NCBI GenBank assembly: GCA_030824725.1
Contig: JAPJRE010000127.1
Coordinates: 1 to 9,961, forward strand
DNA from: Sphingomonas sp.
GTDB taxonomy: Bacteria; Pseudomonadota; Alphaproteobacteria; Sphingomonadales; Sphingomonadaceae
Reading direction: 5' to 3'
DNA length: 9,961 bases
The notes beneath the pieces are model-generated. The model did no database searches and was not told the DNA's origin. It was given only the letters and a program-made list of their open reading frames with translations. Shown here piece by piece: positions 1 to 5,880 of the stretch (position 1 is its first letter; each line of letters starts with the position of its first letter). Both the position numbers and the translations under genes were made by a program.

Positions 1-63
1 CATCAGCAGCTGGGTCTGGCTGCCGGGCGCGCCGATCAGGAGCATGCGGATCGGGTTCGCCAT
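1..63 (-). CDS. Partial 5' end of a probable FlbD-type flagellar sigma-54 activator
   Basis: Only the first 21 codons are inside the window; the frame stays open to the edge. The start ATG shares one base with the fliN stop (TGATG), so it is translationally coupled to fliN and has no Shine-Dalgarno of its own. The visible residues (MANPIRMLLIGAPGSQTQLL) form one hydrophobic beta strand after a basic residue, as at the N-terminus of a receiver-like domain. In Caulobacter the fliF operon runs fliF, fliG, flbE, fliN, flbD, and FlbD has a degenerate receiver domain ahead of its AAA+ and helix-turn-helix domains. The position directly after fliN and the MLLIG strand are the evidence; the AAA+ domain itself is not visible, so the name is an inference from context. 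Confidence 0.55.
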   Translation of the reverse strand, partial: MANPIRMLLIGAPGSQTQLLM

Positions 64-422
64 CAGCGATCGGGCCGCACGATTTCGGTGAGCGTCACGC
101 CCAGCGCGTTATCGATCAGGACGACTTCGCCGCGGGCGATCAGCCGGTCATTGACGAAGATGTCGACCGGCTCGCCGACCCGGCGATCGAGTTCCAGCAC
201 CGTGCCCGAGCTGAGGGCGAGGAGATCCCCGATCGGCATGCGGGCGCGGCCGAGCACGGCCTGCACCTTGACCGGCACGTCGTGCACGGCTTCCAGGCCG
301 GCGGCACCGACGGGATGCTCGGGCGTGCTGCCCGGCAGTTCGAAATCCTCGAAGTCGGGGATCGAAGACGGCTGCGGCTCGCTGCCGTCCGATGGGATGA
401 TGTCGTGGGGGTCGATCGTCAT
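63..422 (-). CDS. fliN: Flagellar motor switch protein FliN
   Basis: 119 residues. FliN forms most of the cytoplasmic C-ring with FliM and binds CheY-P and FliH. Residues about 45-117 are a SpoA domain: VPVKVQAVLGRARMPIGDLL, then the SGTVLELDRRVGEPVDIFVN block, then a RGEVVLIDN...GVTLTEIV end, all typical of FliN. The first 40 residues are acidic and proline-rich, a variable N-terminal tail seen in many FliN proteins. Length is within the usual 100-140 range. The ATG lies 11 bases after the fliF stop; the nearest purine-rich stretch (AGGA) overlaps that stop codon, so translation is probably coupled to fliF. The stop overlaps the next start by one base. Family assignment is secure. Confidence 0.95.
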   Translation of the reverse strand: MTIDPHDIIPSDGSEPQPSSIPDFEDFELPGSTPEHPVGAAGLEAVHDVPVKVQAVLGRARMPIGDLLALSSGTVLELDRRVGEPVDIFVNDRLIARGEVVLIDNALGVTLTEIVRPDR

Positions 423-433
423 CTGCTAAAATC

Positions 434-2038
434 CTATGCGTTCATCCACTGGCGGATCACCGAGGCGGCCTCGGGCGGGCTGGCCGCGATGGCCGTGCCG
501 ATCCGCTTCAGGGCGGAGAGCTTGATCCGCCCATCCACCTGGGCGAGGGCGATTTCCTGATCGAGCAGCGCGGTCTCGGAGGCTGCTATCTGCTCCATCT
601 GTTCGAGCGCTTCGGGATCGCCTTCCGCCGCGCGCGCGGCGAGCAGGCGCATCTCTTCGGATTGCTGCTGCGCCTCCAGCGGCAGCATCTCCGGCTCGAT
701 CGGCAGCGGCTCGGGCTTGGGCTTGAGCATGCGCAGCGCGAGCAGGCCGACGCCGGCGATCAGCGCGAGCTGCAGGAAGGTCCAGATCCGGTCCATCGGC
801 AGCTTGGAGAAGAGGCTCTCCTTGGCATCGTCCACCGGCACCGCCGAGAAGGGCATGCTCTCGACGACGACGCTGTCGCCGCGCTGGGTATCGATGCCGA
901 CGGCATTCTCCACCAGGCGCTGCAGGCGCTGGACCTGGTCGGCCGGCAGGCCCTTCGGGCCCCCATCGACCATCACCGCGACGGTGAGACGGGTGACCTT
1001 GCCCGGCGAGCGCAGCGTAACCGTACGGGTCGAGCTGTTCGAATAGGTGGTGTCTTCCGACGTCTGGTTGCTCGCCGACTGGCGCGAGCTGCCCGGCGCA
1101 CCCGGGTTGGCCTGGGCATCGGGCATCTGGTTGGCGACCGAGGCGGTCTGCGGACCGGCATCGGTTTCCTTATTCTGGTCGCCGGTCTCGACGCTCACCT
1201 GGCGGGCGACGACCTGCTTGTCCGGATCATAGACGTTCGATTCCTCGCGGGTCTGATCACGGTCGATCTGGGCCGACACCTCGGCGCGGACCTTGCCTTC
1301 GCCGACGATCGGCTGGAGCAGCGCCTCGATCTCATCGCGAAGCTTGCCTTCGACCGCCTGCTGGCGCTCATCGGCATCGCCGGCGGCGGCGGTGTCCGGA
1401 TCGCCCGCGCGGGCGAGCAGCGCGCCGGTCTGGTCGACGACCGAGACCGCGTCGGGCGAAAGCTCGGGGACCGAGGAGGAGACGAGGTAGCGGATCGCCG
1501 CAACCTGCTCCGAACCGATATGGCCCTTGGTCTTGATGGTGACGGCGGCGGTCGCCTTGCGGCTTTCATTGGCGAACATCGCCCGCTCGGGCATCACGAT
1601 ATGGACGCGCGCGGCGGTGACGCTCTGGATCGTCTGGATCGACTTGGAGAGCTCGCCTTCGACGGCGCGCGTCTCGTTCATCTTGGCGCGGCTGGCGGAG
1701 ACGCCGAAGGGCTGCTCCTCGTCGAGCACCTCATAGCCGATCTTGCCGCCCAGCTTCTCGCCGGCCATGCTCATCCGCAGCTGGGCGAGCTTGTCCTCCG
1801 GCGCCATGATCGCGGTGCCGTCGGCGGACAGCGTGTAGGGGACGTTCTGGGCCTTGAGCTTCTCGGTGATCGTCGAGGCCGCGGCGGGATCGAGATCGGT
1901 GTAGAGATAGCCCATGTTGGACTTGGAGCTGCTCATCGCCACGAAGGTCAACGCCGCCAGCAGGGCGAATGCCACGCCACCCATTATCGCGAGCCGCTTG
2001 GTGCCGAGTTGCGTCACCAGATTCTTGATCGCTTCCAA
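434..2038 (-). CDS. fliF: Flagellar MS-ring protein FliF (TTG start)
   Basis: 534 residues, normal for FliF. It makes the inner-membrane MS-ring that templates the rotor and houses the export gate. Seen in order: N-terminal membrane helix at about 16-35; a periplasmic YscJ/FliF ring-building region with YLYTDLDPAAASTITEKL and the ARVHIVMPERAMF block; a variable Ser/Thr/Gln-rich periplasmic segment around 290-340; a second membrane helix at about 419-438; and a cytoplasmic tail ending KLSALKRIGTAIAASPPEAA followed by VIRQWMNA, the FliG-binding peptide. The start is TTG: an in-frame TAG lies eight codons upstream with no ATG or GTG between, and starting at the next ATG (codon 19) would cut into the first membrane helix. 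GGGGCGG ends two bases before the TTG. fliG and fliH, usual operon partners, are separated from it by two unrelated genes. Confidence 0.96.
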   Translation of the reverse strand: MEAIKNLVTQLGTKRLAIMGGVAFALLAALTFVAMSSSKSNMGYLYTDLDPAAASTITEKLKAQNVPYTLSADGTAIMAPEDKLAQLRMSMAGEKLGGKIGYEVLDEEQPFGVSASRAKMNETRAVEGELSKSIQTIQSVTAARVHIVMPERAMFANESRKATAAVTIKTKGHIGSEQVAAIRYLVSSSVPELSPDAVSVVDQTGALLARAGDPDTAAAGDADERQQAVEGKLRDEIEALLQPIVGEGKVRAEVSAQIDRDQTREESNVYDPDKQVVARQVSVETGDQNKETDAGPQTASVANQMPDAQANPGAPGSSRQSASNQTSEDTTYSNSSTRTVTLRSPGKVTRLTVAVMVDGGPKGLPADQVQRLQRLVENAVGIDTQRGDSVVVESMPFSAVPVDDAKESLFSKLPMDRIWTFLQLALIAGVGLLALRMLKPKPEPLPIEPEMLPLEAQQQSEEMRLLAARAAEGDPEALEQMEQIAASETALLDQEIALAQVDGRIKLSALKRIGTAIAASPPEAASVIRQWMNA

Positions 2039-2041
2039 AGC

Positions 2042-2077
2042 CGCCCCATGCAGTAGCTACGGGGCGCGGAATGCCCC
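2042..2077 (-). promoter_or_regulatory. fliF leader with two mutually exclusive GC hairpins
   Basis: Read towards fliF, the leader holds GGGGC (2077-2073), GCCCC (2065-2061, extended to CGCCCC at 2066-2061) and GGGGCG (2047-2042). The middle segment can pair either with the first (5 bp, 7-base loop) or with the last (6 bp, 13-base loop). The last segment is the only purine-rich ribosome-binding candidate before the TTG start of fliF, so the second pairing would hide it and the first would free it. The pairing is seen in the sequence; a regulatory role is inference, because short GC arms arise easily in DNA this GC-rich and the transcription start is unknown. Confidence 0.4.
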
Positions 2078-2108
2078 TTGTTACTCGACTTATAGGAAGC
2101 GGGCGGAG

Positions 2109-2123
2109 CGGCAGTTTCTGCCG
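2109..2123. repeat. Perfect inverted repeat CGGCAG-TTT-CTGCCG upstream of fliF
   Basis: Two perfect 6-base arms around a 3-base centre, about 70 bases upstream of the fliF start in the divergent spacer. Size, GC content and position suit a dimeric-protein operator. In Caulobacter, FlbD binds enhancer-like ftr sites, including one at the fliF promoter, so this is a candidate FlbD site here; I have not compared it with a trusted ftr consensus. A run of six T follows at 2132-2137, nine bases from the stem, too far for a normal intrinsic terminator. Confidence 0.4.
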
Positions 2124-2154
2124 GGTGGGAATTTTTTGCCTAGCGGTGGTTCGA

Positions 2155-2170
2155 CGTACGGGATCGTACG
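2155..2170. repeat. Repeated palindrome CGTACG-GGAT-CGTACG
   Basis: The self-complementary hexamer CGTACG occurs twice with four bases between, giving both a direct repeat and an inverted repeat. The start-to-start spacing is 10 bases, one helical turn, which suits a DNA-binding protein contacting one face. It lies 63 bases upstream of the chosen deacetylase start, on the far side of the spacer from fliF. Function is unknown. Confidence 0.35.
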
Positions 2171-2232
2171 GAAGCATGGTTGCGCGCGGTGCCTCGGCCC
2201 GCCAAGGGCGGCGCGGACGGATGGGATTCGGC

Positions 2233-3006
2233 ATGCGGGTGAACAGGCGAGACTTCGCGACGGGGCTGGCGACACTCGTGCTGGCGGCGCCCTGTGCGTG
2301 GGCGGCGGAGGCCGAGGGCGGGGCGGTGAGCCTGACCTATGACGACGGCTTGCCGTCGCACCTCGACGTGGCGGCACCGGCACTGGAGCGGCGGGGGCTG
2401 CGCGGCACCTTCTACGTCACCTGGGACAATATCGTCGATCGGCTCGGCGACTGGGAAAAGCTGCCCGCGCGCGGGCACGAACTCGGCGCGCATACCATGT
2501 ACCATCCGTGCAACATCGGTACGCTCGGCACCGAGCCATTCGCCGACCGCGAGTTCCGCCCGCTGGAGGCGTGGCTGGACAAGGTGGCGGGGCCGGACCG
2601 GCCGCGCGACTTCGCCTATCCATGCGACGTTACCGATCTTGGCCCCGGTACGCCGAATGCCGAGCGGGCACGCTACGAAGCCATGCTGCAGCGGCTGGGC
2701 ATCGCCAGCGCGCGCAACAGCGAGGGTCCGCCCAACCCGGCCAGCTGGGCGCGGCGGCATCCCTTCCGGCTGCAGGCGCTGGCGGTGGGCTATGACGCGC
2801 AGCCGCTCGACGTGTTCAACTATCTCCAGCTGGCACGGCACGAACGGCGCTGGGCGATCCTGGTGTTCCACCAAGTAGGGCAGGGGCCGGAGCGCGACGG
2901 CGCCGTGACCGCCGCCCAGCACGATGCGCTGCTCGACATGGTGCTGGCCAGCGGGCTCGCCGCCCGGACCGTCGGCGAGCAGATGCGGCGCCTCGCCATC
3001 GGCTGA
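2233..3006 (+). CDS. Exported polysaccharide deacetylase (NodB/CE4 family)
   Basis: 257 residues from this start. It probably removes N-acetyl (or O-acetyl) groups from a cell-surface polysaccharide or peptidoglycan outside the cytoplasm. NodB motif 1 is TYDDG (35-39: general-base and metal Asp), motif 2 is HTMYH (metal His 87 and 91), motif 3 is the divergent FAYPCD (127-132) in place of the usual RxPYG, and the late motif is LVFHQVG with His 213. The N-terminus MRVNRRDFATGLATLVLAAP then CAWA-A has a twin-arginine motif, a hydrophobic stretch and an AxA site, so Tat export is likely. I chose ATG 2233 because GGGA sits seven bases upstream and it leaves a normal signal peptide; ATG 2221 (four residues longer) is nearly as good, and earlier starts add an arginine-rich tail. 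It is not a flagellar gene. Substrate cannot be told from sequence. Confidence 0.85.
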   Translation: MRVNRRDFATGLATLVLAAPCAWAAEAEGGAVSLTYDDGLPSHLDVAAPALERRGLRGTFYVTWDNIVDRLGDWEKLPARGHELGAHTMYHPCNIGTLGTEPFADREFRPLEAWLDKVAGPDRPRDFAYPCDVTDLGPGTPNAERARYEAMLQRLGIASARNSEGPPNPASWARRHPFRLQALAVGYDAQPLDVFNYLQLARHERRWAILVFHQVGQGPERDGAVTAAQHDALLDMVLASGLAARTVGEQMRRLAIG

Positions 3007-3025
3007 GCGGCGCCGTGCCGCTCAG
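3003..3025. terminator. Shared hairpin containing both stop codons of convergent genes
   Basis: The deacetylase stop TGA (3004-3006) and the catalase stop (TCA on the plus strand, 3022-3024) are the outer parts of a perfect inverted repeat, TGAGCGGC-GCCGT-GCCGCTCA, extended by one more C-G pair to 9-bp arms with a 5-base loop. It is placed to end transcription from both sides. Neither strand has a real T-run after the stem, so it may act as a weak terminator or mainly as an mRNA 3' end stabiliser. Confidence 0.6.
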
Positions 3026-4116
3026 GCCTTGGCGGTCAGGTCTTCGAGCGCGCGCGGCTCGTGCATCGGGCAGCCGTTGAACCGGCCGCGATATTCGGCC
3101 GAGAAGCGATAGGGTTCCTTGCGCGCGCGGTTGACGCCGCCGAGCGGCTGGTGCGCGGCGAGCCCGTGCCAGGGCGCGAAGGACAGCCGGTCCTCGATCC
3201 GGTCGCTTTCGCCATAGACCCAGCCGGCCTGGGGCTCGACGTGCAGCGTGGCGGCGGTGCGATAGGGGCTTTCTTCCTCGTCCCAGACCACCGACGCGTC
3301 TTCGATGGGCATCGTTTCGAGATCGGTGCACAGCTGCACGCGCAGCTCCCAGGTGCCGCCCTGTTCGACCAGCAGTTCGTTCACCGCCTCGCGAATCGCA
3401 TCGGGGCGGCCGGTGGCGTTGATCGTTGCGTCGGCGAAGTCCTTGATGCCCGAGACCGGCACCAGCTGGAACTTGGCGATATGGTCGCCGTAGCGATAGG
3501 GCGTCTGGCTGTAATAGGTGGCGCCCAGCGGGTGGACCGGCCTGGCGCCGCCCAGCGTGCTCAGCAGCGCCGACTTGCCGCCGACCGCCTCGATCGCCGC
3601 CTCGAAGCTGCGCAGCACGGCGGAGAGCAGCTTCTTGGCGCCTTCGGCCTTGTCGGTGGTGCCGGCGAGCAGCTTGAGGTTGCCCAGGAATTTCTTGGCG
3701 TCCGGCGCAGCGAAGGCGGGCGCGTTGACCATCACGAAGTCCTGGGTCGTGTCGCCCTCGCTGCCGGGCAGCCGCGCGCCTTCGACCCCGAGCACCTTCA
3801 GCGCCACGCCGCGCGGCAGCCGGATCGAATCGTCGAGGATGTCGCCGGCATTGGTGGAGAAGCGCAAGATCGCTTCATGGCTACCCGGCGTCGCGAACAG
3901 GCCCTGGGCGAGTTCCGGCGGCAGGTTGTCCGCGACGGTGAAGGTACCGCGCGCGAGGCCGTGCCCCTTTGCATGCACCGAGCGCACGGCGTGCTGATAA
4001 TCCTCGGAAGTCGTGTCGAGGATCTTCTGGAACTGTTCCTTCAGACCGTCGATCGTCTGTGCCTCGTCGGGCTGGGGCTGTTCGACTGCGGGCGAGAAAC
4101 GGACGGGCTGCGGCAT
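3022..4116 (-). CDS. Small catalase-family heme protein
   Basis: 364 residues, much shorter than the roughly 480-700 of classical catalases, as in the minimal 'catalase family' branch (SrpA-like and related). Probably a cytosolic heme catalase or peroxidase: no signal peptide. The key residues can be placed: distal His 48 in SVHAKGHGLARGTF, distal Asn 131 in DFVMVNAPAF, and a candidate proximal heme ligand Tyr 336 in RKEPY, which fits the RxxxY pattern of RLFSY in typical catalases. The conserved WHGLAAHQPLGGVNRARKEP block precedes it. The N-terminal threading arm is shortened and the NADPH/flavodoxin-like C-terminal parts are absent. The ATG has AGGGGA seven bases upstream. It follows fliH on the same strand after 68 bases, but an apparent stress promoter in that gap suggests separate control. 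Whether it disproportionates peroxide or needs an electron donor cannot be told. Confidence 0.88.
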   Translation of the reverse strand: MPQPVRFSPAVEQPQPDEAQTIDGLKEQFQKILDTTSEDYQHAVRSVHAKGHGLARGTFTVADNLPPELAQGLFATPGSHEAILRFSTNAGDILDDSIRLPRGVALKVLGVEGARLPGSEGDTTQDFVMVNAPAFAAPDAKKFLGNLKLLAGTTDKAEGAKKLLSAVLRSFEAAIEAVGGKSALLSTLGGARPVHPLGATYYSQTPYRYGDHIAKFQLVPVSGIKDFADATINATGRPDAIREAVNELLVEQGGTWELRVQLCTDLETMPIEDASVVWDEEESPYRTAATLHVEPQAGWVYGESDRIEDRLSFAPWHGLAAHQPLGGVNRARKEPYRFSAEYRGRFNGCPMHEPRALEDLTAKA

Positions 4117-4124
4117 GGGAAGTC

Positions 4125-4144
4125 CCCTTCGAGGTTGCGAAGGG
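4125..4144 (-). other. Hairpin in the catalase leader overlapping its ribosome-binding site
   Basis: CCCTTCG (4125-4131) and CGAAGGG (4138-4144) form a perfect 7-bp inverted repeat with a 6-base loop. On the transcribed strand the 3' arm CGAAGGG runs into GGAC, so it includes most of the AGGGGA ribosome-binding sequence seven bases before the catalase ATG. If the transcript starts at or before about 4144 the hairpin could mask ribosome binding; if it starts a few bases later, the 5' arm is partly lost. It lacks a T-tail and is not a terminator for fliH. Confidence 0.45.
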
Positions 4145-4148
4145 AATT

Positions 4149-4173
4149 AACCGACGGTCGGGTGCACCGTTCC
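4149..4173 (-). promoter_or_regulatory. Candidate EcfG (general stress response) promoter of the catalase gene
   Basis: On the minus strand GGAAC (4173-4169) is followed after 16 bases by GGTT (4152-4149). The alphaproteobacterial general stress sigma factor EcfG recognises GGAAC with 16-17 bases to CGTT, so the -35 box is perfect, the spacing is right and three of four -10 bases match. The predicted start would fall near 4142, leaving a leader of about 25 bases. Catalases and other peroxide-defence genes are common members of this regulon. It lies just after the fliH stop and points only into the catalase. Confidence 0.65.
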
Positions 4174-4184
4174 GTCCGCGGGGA

Positions 4185-4832
4185 TCAGTGCAGCAACAGG
4201 CTTTCCAGCTCCGCCGCCACCGCGTCGCGGCGCTGCTGCGCGTTCAGCGCGAGCCCGCCTTCGTCCCAGTTGATCAGTGCGTCGCCCATCGCCAGCGTCG
4301 CATCGGGGGCGACGGTAAGGCTCAGCTTACGGCGGTCATTGGCCTGGCGGTCGGCGATCTTGGCCTCGATGTCCTGCACCAGATCGGGGTGGACGCGCAC
4401 CTGCAGCTCGGTGCCGCGCGCCACCTGGCCGAGCACGCGGCCGATCGCCGCGTCGATCGCGTCGCCGGGCGCACGTTCGATCGCGCGCGAGGCGATGTGG
4501 TCGGCGGCGGCGAGGGCGACTTCGGTCGCCTCGCTGGTCACCCGCTCGGCGATCTCGGTGAACTGGGCATCGATCACCTCGATGCCGGCGTGCAGCGCGT
4601 CGACCGCGCTGAGCAGCGCCACTTCGCGCTCGGCCCGTGCCTGGGCGAGGCCGGCCTCGAAACCTTCGGCGCGCGCCCGATCGATCACCGCCTGCTGATC
4701 GGCCTTGAGCAGCGCGAGCTCGGCGCGCAGCGCGGCCAGCTCGATCAGCGCGTCCTCGTTGACCAGCTTCTTGTCCGGCACGGGCGCCGAGAAGACGCGG
4801 TCGAAGGCGAAACGTTCGACATGGATGCTCAT
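4185..4832 (-). CDS. fliH: Flagellar export regulator FliH (FlbE of Caulobacter)
   Basis: 215 residues, a normal FliH length. FliH links the export ATPase FliI to the C-ring (through FliN) and restrains its activity at the cytoplasmic face of the basal body. There is a variable N-terminus, an Ala/Glu/Arg-rich coiled coil at about 30-75 with the typical EGFEAGLAQARAEREV block, a helical middle, and a C-terminal vATPase-E-like domain ending in LQVRVHPDLVQDIEAKI and the GDALINWDEGGLALN motif close to FliH's D(x)lI.WdgGg. The start has GGAG nine bases upstream, next to the fliG stop 13 bases away. Neither fliI nor fliJ follows, as in Caulobacter, where flbE is not followed by fliI; the next gene on this strand is a catalase. 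Confidence 0.9.
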   Translation of the reverse strand: MSIHVERFAFDRVFSAPVPDKKLVNEDALIELAALRAELALLKADQQAVIDRARAEGFEAGLAQARAEREVALLSAVDALHAGIEVIDAQFTEIAERVTSEATEVALAAADHIASRAIERAPGDAIDAAIGRVLGQVARGTELQVRVHPDLVQDIEAKIADRQANDRRKLSLTVAPDATLAMGDALINWDEGGLALNAQQRRDAVAAELESLLLH

Positions 4833-4840
4833 GCTGCCAT
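4829..4840 (-). other. Three-codon mini-frame ending on the fliH start
   Basis: Between fliG and fliH an ATG (4840-4838) opens ATG GCA GCA TGA, whose stop overlaps the fliH ATG (ATGA). The only Shine-Dalgarno, GGAG at 4845-4842, is one base from this ATG and nine from the fliH ATG, so the spacing favours fliH. The mini-frame could still position or recycle ribosomes; that is speculation. Confidence 0.25.
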
Positions 4841-4845
4841 GCTCC

Positions 4846-5880
4846 TCAGATAATCATCGCGTCGTCGGACTTGGGATCGACCAGCAGGATCTCGCCGCGA
4901 TCGGCGAGGTCCTTGGCCAAGCGAACCAGGCTCGACTGGGCTTCTTCGCAGTCGCGGGCCCGCACCGGGCCCATGCCCGCCATGTCCTCGCGCATCAGCT
5001 TGGCGGCGCGCTCGGTCATCGCGTTGAAGAACATCGTCTTCAGCTGCTCCGGGGCGCCCTTCAACGCCAGCGCCATCTCGCGCTTGTCCGCATTGCGGAC
5101 GATCGACGCGATCGCCGGCGGCAGCAGGTTGGCGAGATCCTCGAAGGTGAACATCAGCGCGCGGATGCGCTCGGCGCTTTCCGGCGCCTTGGCGTCCAGC
5201 GCGGTGAGCATCGCTTCCTCGGTCGAGCGATCGAGCGAGTTGAACAGCTCGGCCATGCTCTCGTGCGGATCGCGCTTCTGCGATCGGGAGAGGTTGGTCA
5301 TGAACTCGGTTTTGAGCGTCTGCTCGACCTGGTTGATGACCTCCTTCTGCACCGTGTCCATCCGCAGCATGCGCATGATCACGTCGACCGCGAAGTCGCG
5401 CGGAAGCTCGGCGAGAACGCGCGCGGCGTGGTCGGGGCGCAGCTTGGAGAGGATGACCGCGACGGTCTGCGGATATTCCTGCTTGAGCGCGCCGGCCAGC
5501 ACGGTTTCGGAGACGTTGGACAGCTTGTCCCACATCGTCCGGCCGGAAGGACCACGGATATCCTCCATGATGTCCTTCACCTTGTCGCTCGGCAGGATGC
5601 CGGCGAGCAGGCGTTCGGTCGTCTCGTAGCTGCCATGGAGCGAGGCCATGCTCGCCACTTCGCCGGTGAACTGGACGAGCAGATATTCGACGACGGCACT
5701 GGGGATGCGGCCCAGGCTGGCGATGGTGGAGGAGAGTTCCTTGATCTCGTCGGTGGAGAGCTGGTCCCAGATCGGCGCGCCATGTTCCCTGCCGAGCGCG
5801 AGCATCAGCGCGGCCGCGCGCTGCGGTCCCGAGAATTTCTTCAGTTCGGGCGGTTCACCCACCGTGGCGACAGAAGCCAT
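4846..5880 (-). CDS. fliG: Flagellar motor switch protein FliG
   Basis: 344 residues from this start (346 from the ATG at 5886). FliG is the rotor protein that meets the stator and joins the MS-ring to the C-ring. Using 346-residue numbering: FliG-N at about 15-110 (binds the FliF tail); the middle domain with EYPQ (137-140), the usual alphaproteobacterial form of the EHPQ motif that binds FliM; and the C-terminal torque domain with MFTFEDL (245-251) followed by the charged helix around KRE (268-270), R293 and RED (299-301). The first of the two in-frame ATGs touches the only purine stretch (AGGG) with no spacer, whereas the second has it six bases upstream, so I prefer 5880. It is followed by fliH after 13 bases. 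fliF, its usual upstream partner, is 2.8 kb away. Confidence 0.95.
   Translation of the reverse strand: MASVATVGEPPELKKFSGPQRAAALMLALGREHGAPIWDQLSTDEIKELSSTIASLGRIPSAVVEYLLVQFTGEVASMASLHGSYETTERLLAGILPSDKVKDIMEDIRGPSGRTMWDKLSNVSETVLAGALKQEYPQTVAVILSKLRPDHAARVLAELPRDFAVDVIMRMLRMDTVQKEVINQVEQTLKTEFMTNLSRSQKRDPHESMAELFNSLDRSTEEAMLTALDAKAPESAERIRALMFTFEDLANLLPPAIASIVRNADKREMALALKGAPEQLKTMFFNAMTERAAKLMREDMAGMGPVRARDCEEAQSSLVRLAKDLADRGEILLVDPKSDDAMII

Noticed and set aside
662..2056. A 464-codon open frame on the plus strand opposite fliF
   Set aside because: Its product is low-complexity (Arg, Gly, Leu, Asp-rich) and resembles no family; fliF is unmistakable on the other strand. GC-rich codon bias leaves the opposite frame open.
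2132..2137. Hairpin 2109-2123 with six T as an intrinsic terminator
   Set aside because: The T-run is nine bases from the stem, the stem is only 6 bp, and no gene on the plus strand ends before it.
2126..2139. TGGGAATTTTTTGC, resembling a sigma-54 -24/-12 promoter
   Set aside because: GG and GC are 9 bases apart instead of 10, a spacing sigma-54 does not tolerate well, and it points at the deacetylase, not at fliF.
3061..4698. A 545-codon open frame on the plus strand opposite the catalase and fliH
   Set aside because: It runs across two recognised genes and their spacer, including the candidate promoter, with no ribosome-binding site and no recognisable domain.
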